The notes beneath the pieces are model-generated. The model was not told the origin of the DNA. It saw only the letters and a program-made list of their open reading frames with translations, and did no database searches. A stretch of 64,000 nt of DNA from NCBI RefSeq assembly GCF_002778325.1, contig NZ_NESI01000002.1, positions 1 through 64,000 on the forward strand, written 5' to 3'. This document shows, one piece after another, positions 43,089-52,263 of this stretch. A program made the translations under genes and the position numbers. The DNA is from Limnohabitans sp. B9-3. Its GTDB lineage: Bacteria > Pseudomonadota > Gammaproteobacteria > Burkholderiales > Burkholderiaceae_C. Position 1 is the stretch's first letter, and each line of letters begins with the position of its first letter.

Positions 43089-44623
43089 GAAGAAGGTTTG
43101 AAAGTCGCTGGATCAGGCAGCACGGTCTCTAGGGCTTTTGCCGACATCAGCACACCGGGTATGCCTGCACCTGGGTGGGTGCAGGCACCCACCATGAACA
43201 GGTTTTGAATGTCTTCGCTTCGGTTGTGCGGTCTGAACCAAGCGCTTTGCAAAAGAATAGGTTCAAGCCCAAAGGCGGCGCCTTGGTAAGAGAGCAGGGT
43301 GTCTTGAAAGTCTTGCGGTGTGGTCATGAACGAGACCGTCAGATGCTCGCTTAAATTGGGCAGAACCGTCGCTTCCAACGCTTGCGCAATGGCAGCACGG
43401 TAAGGCTCTGCTTGGCTAGCCCAGTCTGTGCCGCTTTTCAAGTTGGGGACGGGTGCCAGCACATAAAAGCTATCGCAACCTTGAGGCGCCATGGCTGAAT
43501 CGGTGGCTGTTGGGCGATGCAAGTAAAGGCTGAAATCGTCGGCCAGATGGTAGTTTTTGAAGATGTCTTCCAACAACGCTTCATAACGCGGGCCCAGCAG
43601 CATCATGTGATGGGGCACGTCGTCAAAACGTTTGTTGGTGCCAAAGTACCAAACAAACAGACTCATGGAATATTTGCCCTTCTCGACCTTGGCGTTGGTC
43701 CACACTTTGCGGTGTTTCGAGTCGATCAGGTTTTTATAGGTCCAAGCCGCGTCGGCATTGCAAACCACGATATCAGCAGCAATGGTTTCGCCGGTGGCCA
43801 GAGTGACGCCATAAGCGCGTCCCTCTGCGACATCGATGCGGCGAACTTCAGCGCCTGTGCGCAGACTGCCACCCATGCCCTCCATCACATCCACCAAGCC
43901 TTTCACCAAAGCCCCTGTGCCGCCCATGGCCCAGTGCACACCAAAACGCCTTTCCAGCGCATTGATCAGTGAGTAGACGCAGGTCACAGAAAATGGATTG
44001 CCACCAATCAAAAGCGACTGAAGGCTCAAGGCTTGGCGCAGCTTAGGGTGTTGGATATGCGTGGCGACCATCGCATGCAGGCTTCGCCAGCCTCTCATGC
44101 GCACAATAGACGGCACAGCTTTCAACAGTTCGCCAATGCTCTCAAACGATTGGCAGCTGAGGGTGTCAAAGCACAGTTCTAAACACAGGTCTGCTTCCGC
44201 CAAGAAGGCGGCATATCCGGGACCCGCCGTAGGGTCGATGCGCAGGACTTCAGCGCGCATGCGCTCAGGGTCTCCGCTGTAATTGAAGTGGTCACCATCG
44301 TCGAAGCGGATTCGGTAATAAGGGTCGAGCAAACGCAATTCGACATCATCCGCAAGTTTGCGCCCACCTAGGCGCCACAACTCTTCCAACAAGTGTGGCA
44401 CGGTGACGATCGTCGGGCCAGCATCAAAGATGTGACCGTCGACATGGTGGACGCGGGCACGGCCGCCTGGCTCATCTAACTTCTCGAGCACCTGCACGCG
44501 CCAACCTTTGGCGCATAAGCGAACAGCAGCCGCCAAGCCGCCAAAACCGCTGCCAATGACCAGTGCGAAAGGGGCATTGGCATCTGCCTTGCGGAAAGGC
44601 TGCTCTGTGGCGCTGGTTTTCAT
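43085..44623 (-). CDS. crtI: Phytoene desaturase family FAD oxidoreductase (CrtI-like)
   Basis: A 512-residue protein. N-terminal FAD motif VIGSGFGGLAAAVRL, EKLDEPGGRA, and the CrtI-type C-terminus GACTHPGAGIPGVLMSAK. This group adds double bonds to phytoene or desaturates/isomerises related polyenes. No crtB, crtE or crtY is in the window. The next two genes form an ABC-2 exporter joined by 4-base overlaps. It lies 21 bases after the MCP gene. The true substrate may be a C30/C40 carotenoid or another polyene. Confidence 0.85.
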   Translation of the reverse strand: MKTSATEQPFRKADANAPFALVIGSGFGGLAAAVRLCAKGWRVQVLEKLDEPGGRARVHHVDGHIFDAGPTIVTVPHLLEELWRLGGRKLADDVELRLLDPYYRIRFDDGDHFNYSGDPERMRAEVLRIDPTAGPGYAAFLAEADLCLELCFDTLSCQSFESIGELLKAVPSIVRMRGWRSLHAMVATHIQHPKLRQALSLQSLLIGGNPFSVTCVYSLINALERRFGVHWAMGGTGALVKGLVDVMEGMGGSLRTGAEVRRIDVAEGRAYGVTLATGETIAADIVVCNADAAWTYKNLIDSKHRKVWTNAKVEKGKYSMSLFVWYFGTNKRFDDVPHHMMLLGPRYEALLEDIFKNYHLADDFSLYLHRPTATDSAMAPQGCDSFYVLAPVPNLKSGTDWASQAEPYRAAIAQALEATVLPNLSEHLTVSFMTTPQDFQDTLLSYQGAAFGLEPILLQSAWFRPHNRSEDIQNLFMVGACTHPGAGIPGVLMSAKALETVLPDPATFKPSS

Positions 44624-44644
44624 CGGGATCTAACCGATTCGCTG

Positions 44645-46588
44645 TTAGTTTTTAAAATTTGACAGACTTTGGCGCGTTGAGTCAGCGATCTTTGAGAGCT
44701 CCATGACCGAGGCCGTGATTTCCTCACTCGCGCTGGCATTGGATCGAGCAATGGCGTCGAGGTTCTCTAAGTTGGCGGCTATTTCTTGTACAGCGCTGTT
44801 TTGCTGCTCGATCGCCGATGAGATTCTCATCAGAAAACCATTGGAAGCGCTGGAGGCGCCATCAATTTTTGACATTTCAGCGGCGACTTCTTGGACCGTT
44901 TTGACAGCTTTTTCCGTATCGACAACCGCCTTTTCAATCAGCTGTTTGATCTCTTTGGCGTTTTGCGCACTGATGGTGGCCAATTTGCCAACCTCATCCG
45001 CCACGACACTGAAGCCCTTGCCATGCTCACCCGCTCTGGCCGCTTCAATGGCCGCATTGAGCGACAGCAAATTGGTTTTATTGGCAATGTCTTCGATGAT
45101 GCCGGTGATCTTGTTGATCTTCTTTGAGTTGTCTGAAATGCTGTGAACGACGTCGACCATTTCAGTCATTTTGTCTCGCGAGTGAAGGACAACCTCCATT
45201 GAGAATTTGGACTCAATCGACGCAGACTCAGTATTCCTCGAAACATCTTCAATCGCTTGTGATGCTTCTTTGACAGCAATCACGATTTGCGAAATGGCGT
45301 GCGTTTGGTTGATCGCGCCATCACTCACCTGATTCAGGGCAATGCTGGATTGGCTGGCAGCAGCAGCAACTTGCTGTGCGTTGTGATTGAGCGCTTTCAT
45401 CACGCCACCCAAAGCCTCAAGTGACACGTTGGTGTTGTTCTTGAGACGATCCAAGTCACCTGCGGCTGCAACCACAACACGACCTCTCAAATCACCCGTT
45501 GCCAAATTGGACATGACTTGGCCCAGCTCGTTGATGAGCGTCTCCATCGATTGCATGGTGACATCCACCGTCAATCTGATGTCGCCTTTGACGTCGCTGG
45601 ACATGCGTTGACTGAAATCACCCTTTTGCAGGGCTTGCATCACTTCAGTTAAAGCATTCATGGTCACAAAAACACTGGTGGCACATTGATTGACTGCGAT
45701 CTTCATGGTTTGAAGATCGCCGCTCATCGCCGTCTTGACCTGACGTGAAAAATCACCTTGTGCAATAGCACCAGCGACTTGATTAACCTCGGTGATGGCG
45801 GCTTGCTGGCGCGCCAGCATTTCGTTGAATACCGCTGCTGTTTGCCCAAGTTCGTCTTTTGAAACGTTGTTGACCCTGAGGTTGAAATCGAAATTTTTAC
45901 CCACGTTGGTGATGACGTCTTGAATGTTTTTCAGTGGCCTTGTGATGGATCCAGTGATGACCCAAGATATCAATACCGTAAATAAAATGGCTGCCGTGGA
46001 GATGATGAGCATCCACACCTCACCCAGATTTCCGTCAGAAATAGCTTGAGCGGCAAATTGGGTGATGGATTCATTTTGAATGGCAATGAAATCCTCGATG
46101 GCATGGATGTACTGAGCTTGTACGGGCAATATCTCGCTGATCAGGTAAGCGCCGCTGGTGGCGGCATCTTTGCTTTTGATCAGGTTGACCAGCTGGTCTT
46201 GTTTTTCGCGGTAGGTGTTTCTCAGCGTTTCTAATTTTGCGAGTGCAGCTTTTCCTTCTGCCGTACTAACACTTGCAGTTAACGCATCAATGGCTTGAGC
46301 TGTTAATCTTTTGGACTCGGTTACCTTGGCTAACTCGTCGTCAACAATCTTTGGGTCTAACGAGATAATCGCCGTGCGTATGGCGCGTGCCTGACGGTTC
46401 ATCTCATTTTCGACGGTGTTCGCGAGTTGGACCTTAACCATTCGATCTTTGACGATCAAATTTAAATCATGGTTGATCGAGCGGATTTCGAAAATACCAA
46501 TCACTGTTACCAAGATTAGAAAAACGACGACGACGAGGAAAGATACCCCCAAGCGAAGGCCTATGAGCGTGTTTTGAATCTTGTTCAT
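44645..46588 (-). CDS. Methyl-accepting chemotaxis protein with repeated HAMP-like region
   Basis: A 647-residue chemoreceptor. TM1 at about 10-32, a four-helix-bundle periplasmic sensor (about 33-195), TM2 at about 198-218, a HAMP (about 219-270), then repeated HAMP-like segments with GDFS/GDLR motifs (about 280-390). The signalling domain carries the tip [23 protein letters not shown]. There is no C-terminal CheR pentapeptide (it ends SNFKN). It talks to CheA/CheW, not encoded here. The ligand is unknown. Confidence 0.9.
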   Translation of the reverse strand: MNKIQNTLIGLRLGVSFLVVVVFLILVTVIGIFEIRSINHDLNLIVKDRMVKVQLANTVENEMNRQARAIRTAIISLDPKIVDDELAKVTESKRLTAQAIDALTASVSTAEGKAALAKLETLRNTYREKQDQLVNLIKSKDAATSGAYLISEILPVQAQYIHAIEDFIAIQNESITQFAAQAISDGNLGEVWMLIISTAAILFTVLISWVITGSITRPLKNIQDVITNVGKNFDFNLRVNNVSKDELGQTAAVFNEMLARQQAAITEVNQVAGAIAQGDFSRQVKTAMSGDLQTMKIAVNQCATSVFVTMNALTEVMQALQKGDFSQRMSSDVKGDIRLTVDVTMQSMETLINELGQVMSNLATGDLRGRVVVAAAGDLDRLKNNTNVSLEALGGVMKALNHNAQQVAAAASQSSIALNQVSDGAINQTHAISQIVIAVKEASQAIEDVSRNTESASIESKFSMEVVLHSRDKMTEMVDVVHSISDNSKKINKITGIIEDIANKTNLLSLNAAIEAARAGEHGKGFSVVADEVGKLATISAQNAKEIKQLIEKAVVDTEKAVKTVQEVAAEMSKIDGASSASNGFLMRISSAIEQQNSAVQEIAANLENLDAIARSNASASEEITASVMELSKIADSTRQSLSNFKN

Positions 46589-46764
46589 AATTAAATGGTT
46601 TTCAGTGAAATTTTATTAGTAGTATTAAATGTTTGGTATACAGACCCATATTAATATTATTAATAAAAAATTTATACGAACACACTTTAGCCCATGGCTC
46701 GAAAGCTTGAATTACGTAGGGCTAATGGGTTCGGCAGCGGACGAATTGATTGCAAGATTTCCGT
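46589..46764. other. Intergenic region with overlapping inverted repeats
   Basis: An AT-rich leader of the MCP gene. TAGCCC (46689-46694) pairs with GGGCTA farther right, and an overlapping CCCAT pairs with ATGGG; both arms together could form a hairpin at the 3' side of the BON gene. The A/T run beyond it is about 20 bases away, so it is at best a weak terminator. No gene is supported. Confidence 0.3.
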
Positions 46765-47094
46765 CTAACGTGGCGACACAGTCAAATTGTTGTGAACTGC
46801 ACGGACCGCTTTCACCTTGCTTGCCAAGTCCGTGGCTCTGTTGGATTCTCCCTGGCTGTTGACAGACCCCGTTAAGTCCACAACGCCGTGATCTGTTCTG
46901 ACACTGATGTCACGCCCCTTGACCAGCTTGTCCTCCGCAAAGGCTGCTTTGACCTTGGCTGTGATGGTTGCATCGTCCACGTACTGACCAGGGGTGTCGG
47001 TTGTGGTGTCTTTGGCGGTGGCTTGCATCGGGCTCAATAGCGCGCCCAACAGTGCGCCCGACAAAAACAAAGTGCTTGCAAATTTAGTGATCAT
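46765..47094 (-). CDS. BON domain periplasmic protein
   Basis: A 109-residue exported protein with a signal peptide (about 1-27, MQATAK). A single BON domain follows, with VDDATITAKVKAAFAEDK and the GVVDLTGSVNS turn. BON proteins bind phospholipid or envelope components and are induced by osmotic or envelope stress. It lies downstream of the CsbD-like gene, with a hairpin between them. Confidence 0.85.
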   Translation of the reverse strand: MITKFASTLFLSGALLGALLSPMQATAKDTTTDTPGQYVDDATITAKVKAAFAEDKLVKGRDISVRTDHGVVDLTGSVNSQGESNRATDLASKVKAVRAVHNNLTVSPR

Positions 47095-47112
47095 GATTGT
47101 TCCAATAAGTTG

Positions 47113-47135
47113 GCTGTCGCCGTTTTGACGACAGC
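47113..47135 (-). other. Hairpin between csbD-like and BON genes
   Basis: GCTGTCG (47113-47119) and CGACAGC (47129-47135) form a 7-bp stem with a 9-base loop about 20 bases upstream of the BON gene start, without a T-run. It may be an mRNA stability or processing element. Confidence 0.3.
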
Positions 47136-47175
47136 TGGATAAGCGTTGGGTGTTTAGCTTTCACGCAAGAAGGTT

Positions 47176-47355
47176 TTAGGCCTTGCTGATGCTCGACTTG
47201 ATGTCGCCGACTTTCGCTTGAACAACGCCAACGTTTTTCTGGATCGCGCCCTTGAGCTCAAGCTCTTTGTTGCCGACGGCTGCCCCAACGACCTCTTTCA
47301 CTTTGCCCACAGCTTGGTCGGCACGTCCTTTGACTTGGTCTTTGTTGATACTCAT
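47176..47355 (-). CDS. CsbD family stress-response protein
   Basis: A 59-residue hydrophilic protein. INKDQVKGRADQAVGKVKE is the CsbD motif, followed by a second amphipathic helix. These small proteins rise in general stress and stationary phase; their activity is unknown. ATG 47355 begins the conserved part and follows AAGGGG; a longer frame to 47463 adds unrelated sequence. Confidence 0.88.
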   Translation of the reverse strand: MSINKDQVKGRADQAVGKVKEVVGAAVGNKELELKGAIQKNVGVVQAKVGDIKSSISKA

Positions 47356-47551
47356 GGTGAACCCCTTAGAAAGTTGATCGACTTGATGCCGACATGTGAC
47401 GAAAATCACACACCTGCAGGCTAGTGAATGAACATCCTTTGGTCTGTGCGCCGGCGAACTCACTTTGAAACGGCAACGCCCCTTGCAGAGCCATGCATAA
47501 AGTTGACTAACATGGGTTTTTGTTATCTTTTAAATTGAGCATTTCATACCC

Positions 47552-48205
47552 ATGAATATCCATGCTGATTACAGTCAAAGGGTGGTGATCCATCACCATG
47601 ATTTGCCTTGGATTCCGAGTCCCCAGTCTGGGGTGGACAGACGAATGCTTGAGCGCCTAGGGGGCGAGGTGGCAAAAGCCACATCCATCGTTCGCTATCA
47701 GCCAGGATCCAAATTTCAAGCGCATCAACATGATTTTGGCGAAGAGATCTTGGTTTTAGACGGGGTATTCAGTGACGAGACGGGTGACTATCCCGCTGGC
47801 ACTTACCTGATGAATCCACCCGGCTCGTCTCATGCGCCGTTCAGTGAGCTGGGCTGCACCCTGTTTGTGAAGTTGCGTCATCTGGGGCCCGACCAAGAGG
47901 TGCGAGAAGTCGTTGACACGACAACGGCCACTTGGCACCAAGGCATGGTGCCCGGTCTAAAGGTCATGCCGTTGATGCAGCAGGGCAGTGGCTCGACGTT
48001 AGTTCGATGGGCTCCGCAAACATTTTTCAATCCACACAGGCATTTCGGTGGTGAAGAAATCTTTGTGGTCGACGGTGTTTTTGAAGACGAGCACGGTCGC
48101 TACCCTGCCGGATCTTGGATTCGAAGCCCCCATTTGAGTTTGCACCAGCCTTTTAGCAAAGAGGGTTGCACGATTTTTGTGAAAACGGGGCATCTGCTGA
48201 GTTAG
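47552..48205 (+). CDS. Double-cupin protein (ChrR cupin-like)
   Basis: A 217-residue protein of two tandem cupin domains (about 20-110 and 125-217). Each carries the metal-binding set: FQAHQHDFGEEILVLDGVFSDETGDYPAG in the first and NPHRHFGGEEIFVVDGVFEDEHGRYPAG in the second. The type matches the C-terminal domain of ChrR anti-sigma factors, but the zinc anti-sigma domain is absent. Probably a metal-dependent oxidative-stress sensor or enzyme of unknown reaction. Convergent with the lrp-like gene. Confidence 0.85.
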   Translation: MNIHADYSQRVVIHHHDLPWIPSPQSGVDRRMLERLGGEVAKATSIVRYQPGSKFQAHQHDFGEEILVLDGVFSDETGDYPAGTYLMNPPGSSHAPFSELGCTLFVKLRHLGPDQEVREVVDTTTATWHQGMVPGLKVMPLMQQGSGSTLVRWAPQTFFNPHRHFGGEEIFVVDGVFEDEHGRYPAGSWIRSPHLSLHQPFSKEGCTIFVKTGHLLS

Positions 48206-48215
48206 TGGGCCACGC

Positions 48216-48680
48216 TCAGTTGGGCAGCGGCAAAGCCGTTTTGTAACGCACTTGTTTCAACGCAAAGCTGGAACGGATTTTTTCAATGCCCGGGATCGGG
48301 GTGAGCTGCTCCAGGATGAATTTTTCCAAGGCGGTGATATCGGCTATGGCGACGCGAATCAGGTAATCGCTGTCGCCCGTCATCAGGTAACACTCCATCA
48401 CCTCGTCGTGTTCGGCGATGCGCTGCTCAAACTCGGCCAAGGCAGATTTGGACTGCTCTTTCAAGCTGATCGAAATGAACACCGACAAATTCAACCCCAG
48501 TTTCTTGGGGTCGACCAAGGCCACATAACGCCCAATCACGCCACTCGCCTCGAGCGCTTTGACGCGTGTCAAACAAGGGGAGGGAGACAAATGCACCCTG
48601 CGCGCCAACTCGATGTTGGTGAGCGAGCTGTCTTGTTGCAATTCCGTCAAGATGCGCAGATCCGTGCTGTCTAAATTCAT
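48216..48680 (-). CDS. Lrp/AsnC family transcriptional regulator
   Basis: A 154-residue Lrp-type regulator. The N-terminal HTH ([20 protein letters not shown], then [19 protein letters not shown]) and the C-terminal RAM domain ([18 protein letters not shown]) are clear. It is divergent from the 2-oxoacid dehydrogenase E1 gene about 105 bases away. In Pseudomonas the analogous pair MdeR-MdeB handles methionine-derived 2-oxobutyrate; a similar local control is inferred. TTATGC repeats 22 bases apart (48691, 48713) are a weak operator candidate. Confidence 0.88.
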   Translation of the reverse strand: MNLDSTDLRILTELQQDSSLTNIELARRVHLSPSPCLTRVKALEASGVIGRYVALVDPKKLGLNLSVFISISLKEQSKSALAEFEQRIAEHDEVMECYLMTGDSDYLIRVAIADITALEKFILEQLTPIPGIEKIRSSFALKQVRYKTALPLPN

Positions 48681-48785
48681 TTTGTGCTTCTTATGCGGGT
48701 ATTTGAGGCATTTTATGCTGCGTGGTTGTCTTTTCTCCCCAAAAACGACACCCTATTTGGCGCATTATTTTTTACAGTTGATGCC

Positions 48786-51431
48786 ATGACCGATCACAGC
48801 CATCCCCCCTTTTTAGTCACTGCCAACGGCGATGTGGACCCCGCCGAAACTGCCGAATGGCGCGATGCCTTTTTGGCATTGCTGGCCGCAGAAGGGCCTG
48901 AGCGCGCGCGCTTCGTGTTGGACAACTTGGTGCAACTCGCCAACACCGCCAACGTGCAGTGGCAGCCCGAGTTGACCACGCCTTATGTGAACACCGTAGC
49001 CGTGCATGAGCAGCCTGTCTTTCCGGGTGACTTGGCGATGGAAGAGCGTTTGGGGTCGTTGATGCGATGGAATGCGTTGGCCATGGTGGCGCGGGCCAAT
49101 GCGGCGTATGGGGAATTGGGCGGGCACATTGCCAGCTATGCCAGCGCTGCCGATTTGTTTGAGGTCGGGTTCAACCATTTCTTTCATGCGCGCGATGCTG
49201 CGCATGGGGGTGATTTGGTGTTTTTTCAGCCACATAGCGCACCGGGCGTTTATGCACGCGCTTTTTTGGAAGGGCGCTTGAGTGAGGCCGATTTGTCGTA
49301 TTACCGCCAAGAGATCACGGCCCCAGACGGCGTGCGCGGACTGAGCAGCTATCCCCATCCTTGTCTGATGCCTGATTTTTGGCAGTTCCCCACGGGCTCC
49401 ATGGGTATTGGCCCCATCAGCTCGATCTACCACGCGCGCTTCATGCGCTACCTCACACACCGTCAGTTGCAAGACTGCAGTGCACGCAAGGTCTGGGGCG
49501 TGTTTGGGGACGGCGAGATGGATGAGCCCGAGAGCATGAGTGCCTTGACCTTAGCTTCACGTGAAAAGCTCGACAACTTGGTGTGGGTGGTGAACTGCAA
49601 CTTGCAGCGCTTAGATGGCCCTGTGCGTGGCAACGGTCGCATCATTGATGAGTTGGAGCGTTTGTTCCGCGGTGCGGGGTGGAACGTCATCAAACTCGTG
49701 TGGGGCAGCGACTGGGATGGCTTGTTTGCACGCGACGTCACAGGCGCTTTGGTACGCGCTTTTGCCGACACGGTCGATGGCCAGATGCAAACCTTCGCGG
49801 CCAAAGACGGGCGTTTCAACCGCGACACGTTCTTTGGTCAAAACGAAGAGTTGGCCCGTTTGGCCCAAGGTATGACGGACGAGCAGATCGACCGACTCAA
49901 GCGCGGCGGCCACGACTTGGTCAAAATTCATGCGGCCTATGCGGCTGCCGCCAACCACCAAGGTCAGCCCACCGTGATTTTGGCGCACACCAAAAAAGGC
50001 TATGGCATGGGCGAGGCAGGGCAGGGCAAGATGACCACCCACAGCCAAAAGAAGCTCGACGAGACGGCCTTGATCGAATTTAGAAACCGTTTCAATCTGC
50101 CCTTGACCGACGCGCAGGCCACCCAGTTGGCGTTCTTCAAGCCGGCGGACGATTCGGACGAAATGCGCTACCTGCATGCGCAGCGCCAACGATTGGGCGG
50201 CTACATGCCTCAGCGGCTCACCCAAGCCGATGTGGTGCCCGTGCCCGTCATTGGCCAATATGCCAACTTCGCGCTCAACGCGGCGGGCAAAGAAATGTCC
50301 ACCACCATGGCCTTTGTGCGCATGTTGGCCAACTTGCTCAAAGACCCACAGTTGGGGCCGCGCATTGTGCCCATCGTGGCTGATGAGGCCCGCACCTTTG
50401 GCATGGCCAACTTGTTCAAGCAGGTCGGCATTTATTCCAGCGTGGGGCAGCGTTACGAGCCCGAGGACATTGGATCGGTGTTGAGTTACCGCGAAGCCAT
50501 GGACGGTCAAATTTTGGAAGAAGGCATCAGCGAAGCCGGCGCCATTGCCAGTTGGACTGCGGCTGCCACCAGCTACAGCGTGCATGGATTGGCCATGCTG
50601 CCCTTCTATATTTACTACTCGATGTTCGGGTTTCAGCGTGTGGGCGACGCCATTTGGGCGGCGGCCGACCAACGCGCCCGAGGTTTCTTGCTGGGTGCCA
50701 CGTCGGGGCGCACCACCTTGGGCGGTGAAGGCCTGCAGCACCAAGATGGCAGCAGCCATTTGGTGGCAGCCACCATTCCCAATTGCCGCGCTTATGACCC
50801 TGCGTATGCGGGCGAGATGGCGGTCATCGTGGACCACGGCATGCGTGAAATGTTGCAGGAGCAACGCGATGTTTTCTATTACGTCACCTTGATGAATGAA
50901 AACTACGCACAACCCGATTTGCCTGCCGGCGTGGAGACCGATGTGATTCGTGGTTGTTACAAGTACAAAACACTCACACCACTCAACCCCACCGGCCAGC
51001 GCGTGACCTTGATGGGCTCAGGCGCCATCTTGACCGAGGTTGTCAAAGCGGCAGAGCAATTGGCTGAGCAAGGCATTGCCAGTGATGTGTTCAGTGTCAC
51101 CAGCTGGAGTGAATTGGCGCGCGACGGCATGGCCTGCGATGCGCGCGAATTGGCCGATGAGCCTGCCAACATCACGTCATTTGTGACGCAGAAATTGGCG
51201 CAAAGCGAGGGGCCCATCCTCGCCGCGACAGACTATGTGCGTGCCGTGCCTGAGAGCATCCGCGCTTATGTCCCCGCAGGTCGTCAGTACATGAGCTTGG
51301 GTACCGATGGTTTTGGTCGGAGTGACACGCGAGCAGCTTTGCGTGCTTTCTTCCAAGTGGATGCGGCCAGTATTGTGAAAGCCGCGCGCCATGCCTTAAA
51401 GCCCACTAAGCACGGCGGCCCAAGGCCCTAG
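48786..51431 (+). CDS. Homodimeric pyruvate/2-oxobutyrate dehydrogenase E1 (AceE/MdeB-like)
   Basis: An 881-residue E1 of the large homodimeric type. The thiamine-diphosphate motif begins GDGEMDEPES and continues to NCNLQRLDGPVRGNG; the transketolase-like central domain has HQDGSSHL, and the C-terminal domain is complete. It decarboxylates a 2-oxoacid for transfer to E2. No aceF or lpd gene is adjacent, so it is an orphan E1, unlike a housekeeping aceE-aceF pair. The divergent Lrp regulator suggests an amino-acid-derived 2-oxoacid. ATG 48786 gives the family length. Its 3' end overlaps araC by 26 bases. Confidence 0.85.
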   Translation: MTDHSHPPFLVTANGDVDPAETAEWRDAFLALLAAEGPERARFVLDNLVQLANTANVQWQPELTTPYVNTVAVHEQPVFPGDLAMEERLGSLMRWNALAMVARANAAYGELGGHIASYASAADLFEVGFNHFFHARDAAHGGDLVFFQPHSAPGVYARAFLEGRLSEADLSYYRQEITAPDGVRGLSSYPHPCLMPDFWQFPTGSMGIGPISSIYHARFMRYLTHRQLQDCSARKVWGVFGDGEMDEPESMSALTLASREKLDNLVWVVNCNLQRLDGPVRGNGRIIDELERLFRGAGWNVIKLVWGSDWDGLFARDVTGALVRAFADTVDGQMQTFAAKDGRFNRDTFFGQNEELARLAQGMTDEQIDRLKRGGHDLVKIHAAYAAAANHQGQPTVILAHTKKGYGMGEAGQGKMTTHSQKKLDETALIEFRNRFNLPLTDAQATQLAFFKPADDSDEMRYLHAQRQRLGGYMPQRLTQADVVPVPVIGQYANFALNAAGKEMSTTMAFVRMLANLLKDPQLGPRIVPIVADEARTFGMANLFKQVGIYSSVGQRYEPEDIGSVLSYREAMDGQILEEGISEAGAIASWTAAATSYSVHGLAMLPFYIYYSMFGFQRVGDAIWAAADQRARGFLLGATSGRTTLGGEGLQHQDGSSHLVAATIPNCRAYDPAYAGEMAVIVDHGMREMLQEQRDVFYYVTLMNENYAQPDLPAGVETDVIRGCYKYKTLTPLNPTGQRVTLMGSGAILTEVVKAAEQLAEQGIASDVFSVTSWSELARDGMACDARELADEPANITSFVTQKLAQSEGPILAATDYVRAVPESIRAYVPAGRQYMSLGTDGFGRSDTRAALRAFFQVDAASIVKAARHALKPTKHGGPRP

Positions 51432-52170
51432 ATAAGGTGGAAGGGCTGGCGTAGCCAGTTCGCGCCGCAATCTGTTTCAAACCGATGCCGGTCTGCACCA
51501 ATTGCCGCGCTGTGGCGAGCCGTAAATTTTCCAAATACTTTCCCGGTGACACCTGCATCACGTTTTTGAAATACGTGGCAAACGAGGTTCGCGACATGCC
51601 AGCCAAGTTTGCCAACAGCTCCAAGGTCCACGGGTGAGCGGGTTTGGTATGCATCGCAACCAAGCTTCTTGCAATGCGCGGGTCTGACAAGGCTTGAAAC
51701 AGTCCGGTGCCTTGTTGCGGCCGAGACGTGAGGTGTCGCATCAAGCTGACCCACAAGATATCGCCCGCCCGATTGATGAAGAAGGGTTGGCCACACCGGC
51801 TGGCCTGCATTTCATGGGCAATCAACATCATGACTTGCACAAGCGATGGGTCCGCGTTCTTCATCTCAATAGAAATGGGTTGTGAGATTTCCGCTAAAAA
51901 GCCAGGCCCCATAGGGCCATCAAAAACCACGTCAAAACTCATGAAGCATTGCTGATCGGCTTCAAGAGTGTCTTGCAGAGAGTGAGCCGCGGGGCAAACC
52001 AGCAGCGACAAGCTGTCGGGTTGAATGCCCGAGGCGCCGTTTAAGGCGTGCTCAGTTTGAGCCGTTTTGATGATGTGTAACGAAAACCCATCGGGCTGGG
52101 CTGCCAATGTCACTTTCGGGCTGAGACCTTCCAGCAAGGCCGTGAGTCGATCTAATCGGGGGGCATCCAT
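51406..52170 (-). CDS. AraC family transcriptional regulator
   Basis: About 254 residues. The N-terminal cupin-like ligand domain (AraC_binding/cupin_6 type) is followed by a C-terminal double HTH (about 160-250; PWTLELLANLAGMSRTSFAT and GLKQIAARTGYASPSTLSRA). ATG 52170 was chosen because the alternative at 52209 would translate the direct-repeat region; neither has a good ribosome site. It is divergent from the AEC transporter, which it probably controls, and convergent with and overlapping the E1 gene. Confidence 0.85.
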   Translation of the reverse strand: MDAPRLDRLTALLEGLSPKVTLAAQPDGFSLHIIKTAQTEHALNGASGIQPDSLSLLVCPAAHSLQDTLEADQQCFMSFDVVFDGPMGPGFLAEISQPISIEMKNADPSLVQVMMLIAHEMQASRCGQPFFINRAGDILWVSLMRHLTSRPQQGTGLFQALSDPRIARSLVAMHTKPAHPWTLELLANLAGMSRTSFATYFKNVMQVSPGKYLENLRLATARQLVQTGIGLKQIAARTGYASPSTLSRALGRRA

Positions 52171-52171
52171 T

Positions 52172-52203
52172 TGTACGAATTGCAAATTTATATGTACGAA
52201 TTG
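52172..52203. promoter_or_regulatory. Direct repeats TGTACGAATTG spaced 21 bp (AraC-type operator)
   Basis: TGTACGAATTG occurs exactly at 52172-52182 and 52193-52203. The 21-base period is two helical turns on one DNA face, the classic layout for an AraC-family dimer. It sits between araC and the AEC transporter gene. If the longer araC start were right it would encode a QFV repeat instead. Confidence 0.5.
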
Positions 52204-52263
52204 TTGCATTAAGTGCTGGATACTGCCATTGGTTCTAGTTTTTCCACCAAGGAGTGAGGGTCC

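Noticed and set aside
46629-46862. A 77-codon plus-strand frame beside the BON gene
   Set aside because: Overlaps the BON gene antisense, AT-rich start without a ribosome site, no similarity recognised.
49611-50912. A 433-codon minus-strand frame inside the E1 gene
   Set aside because: Antisense shadow of a conserved 881-residue enzyme.
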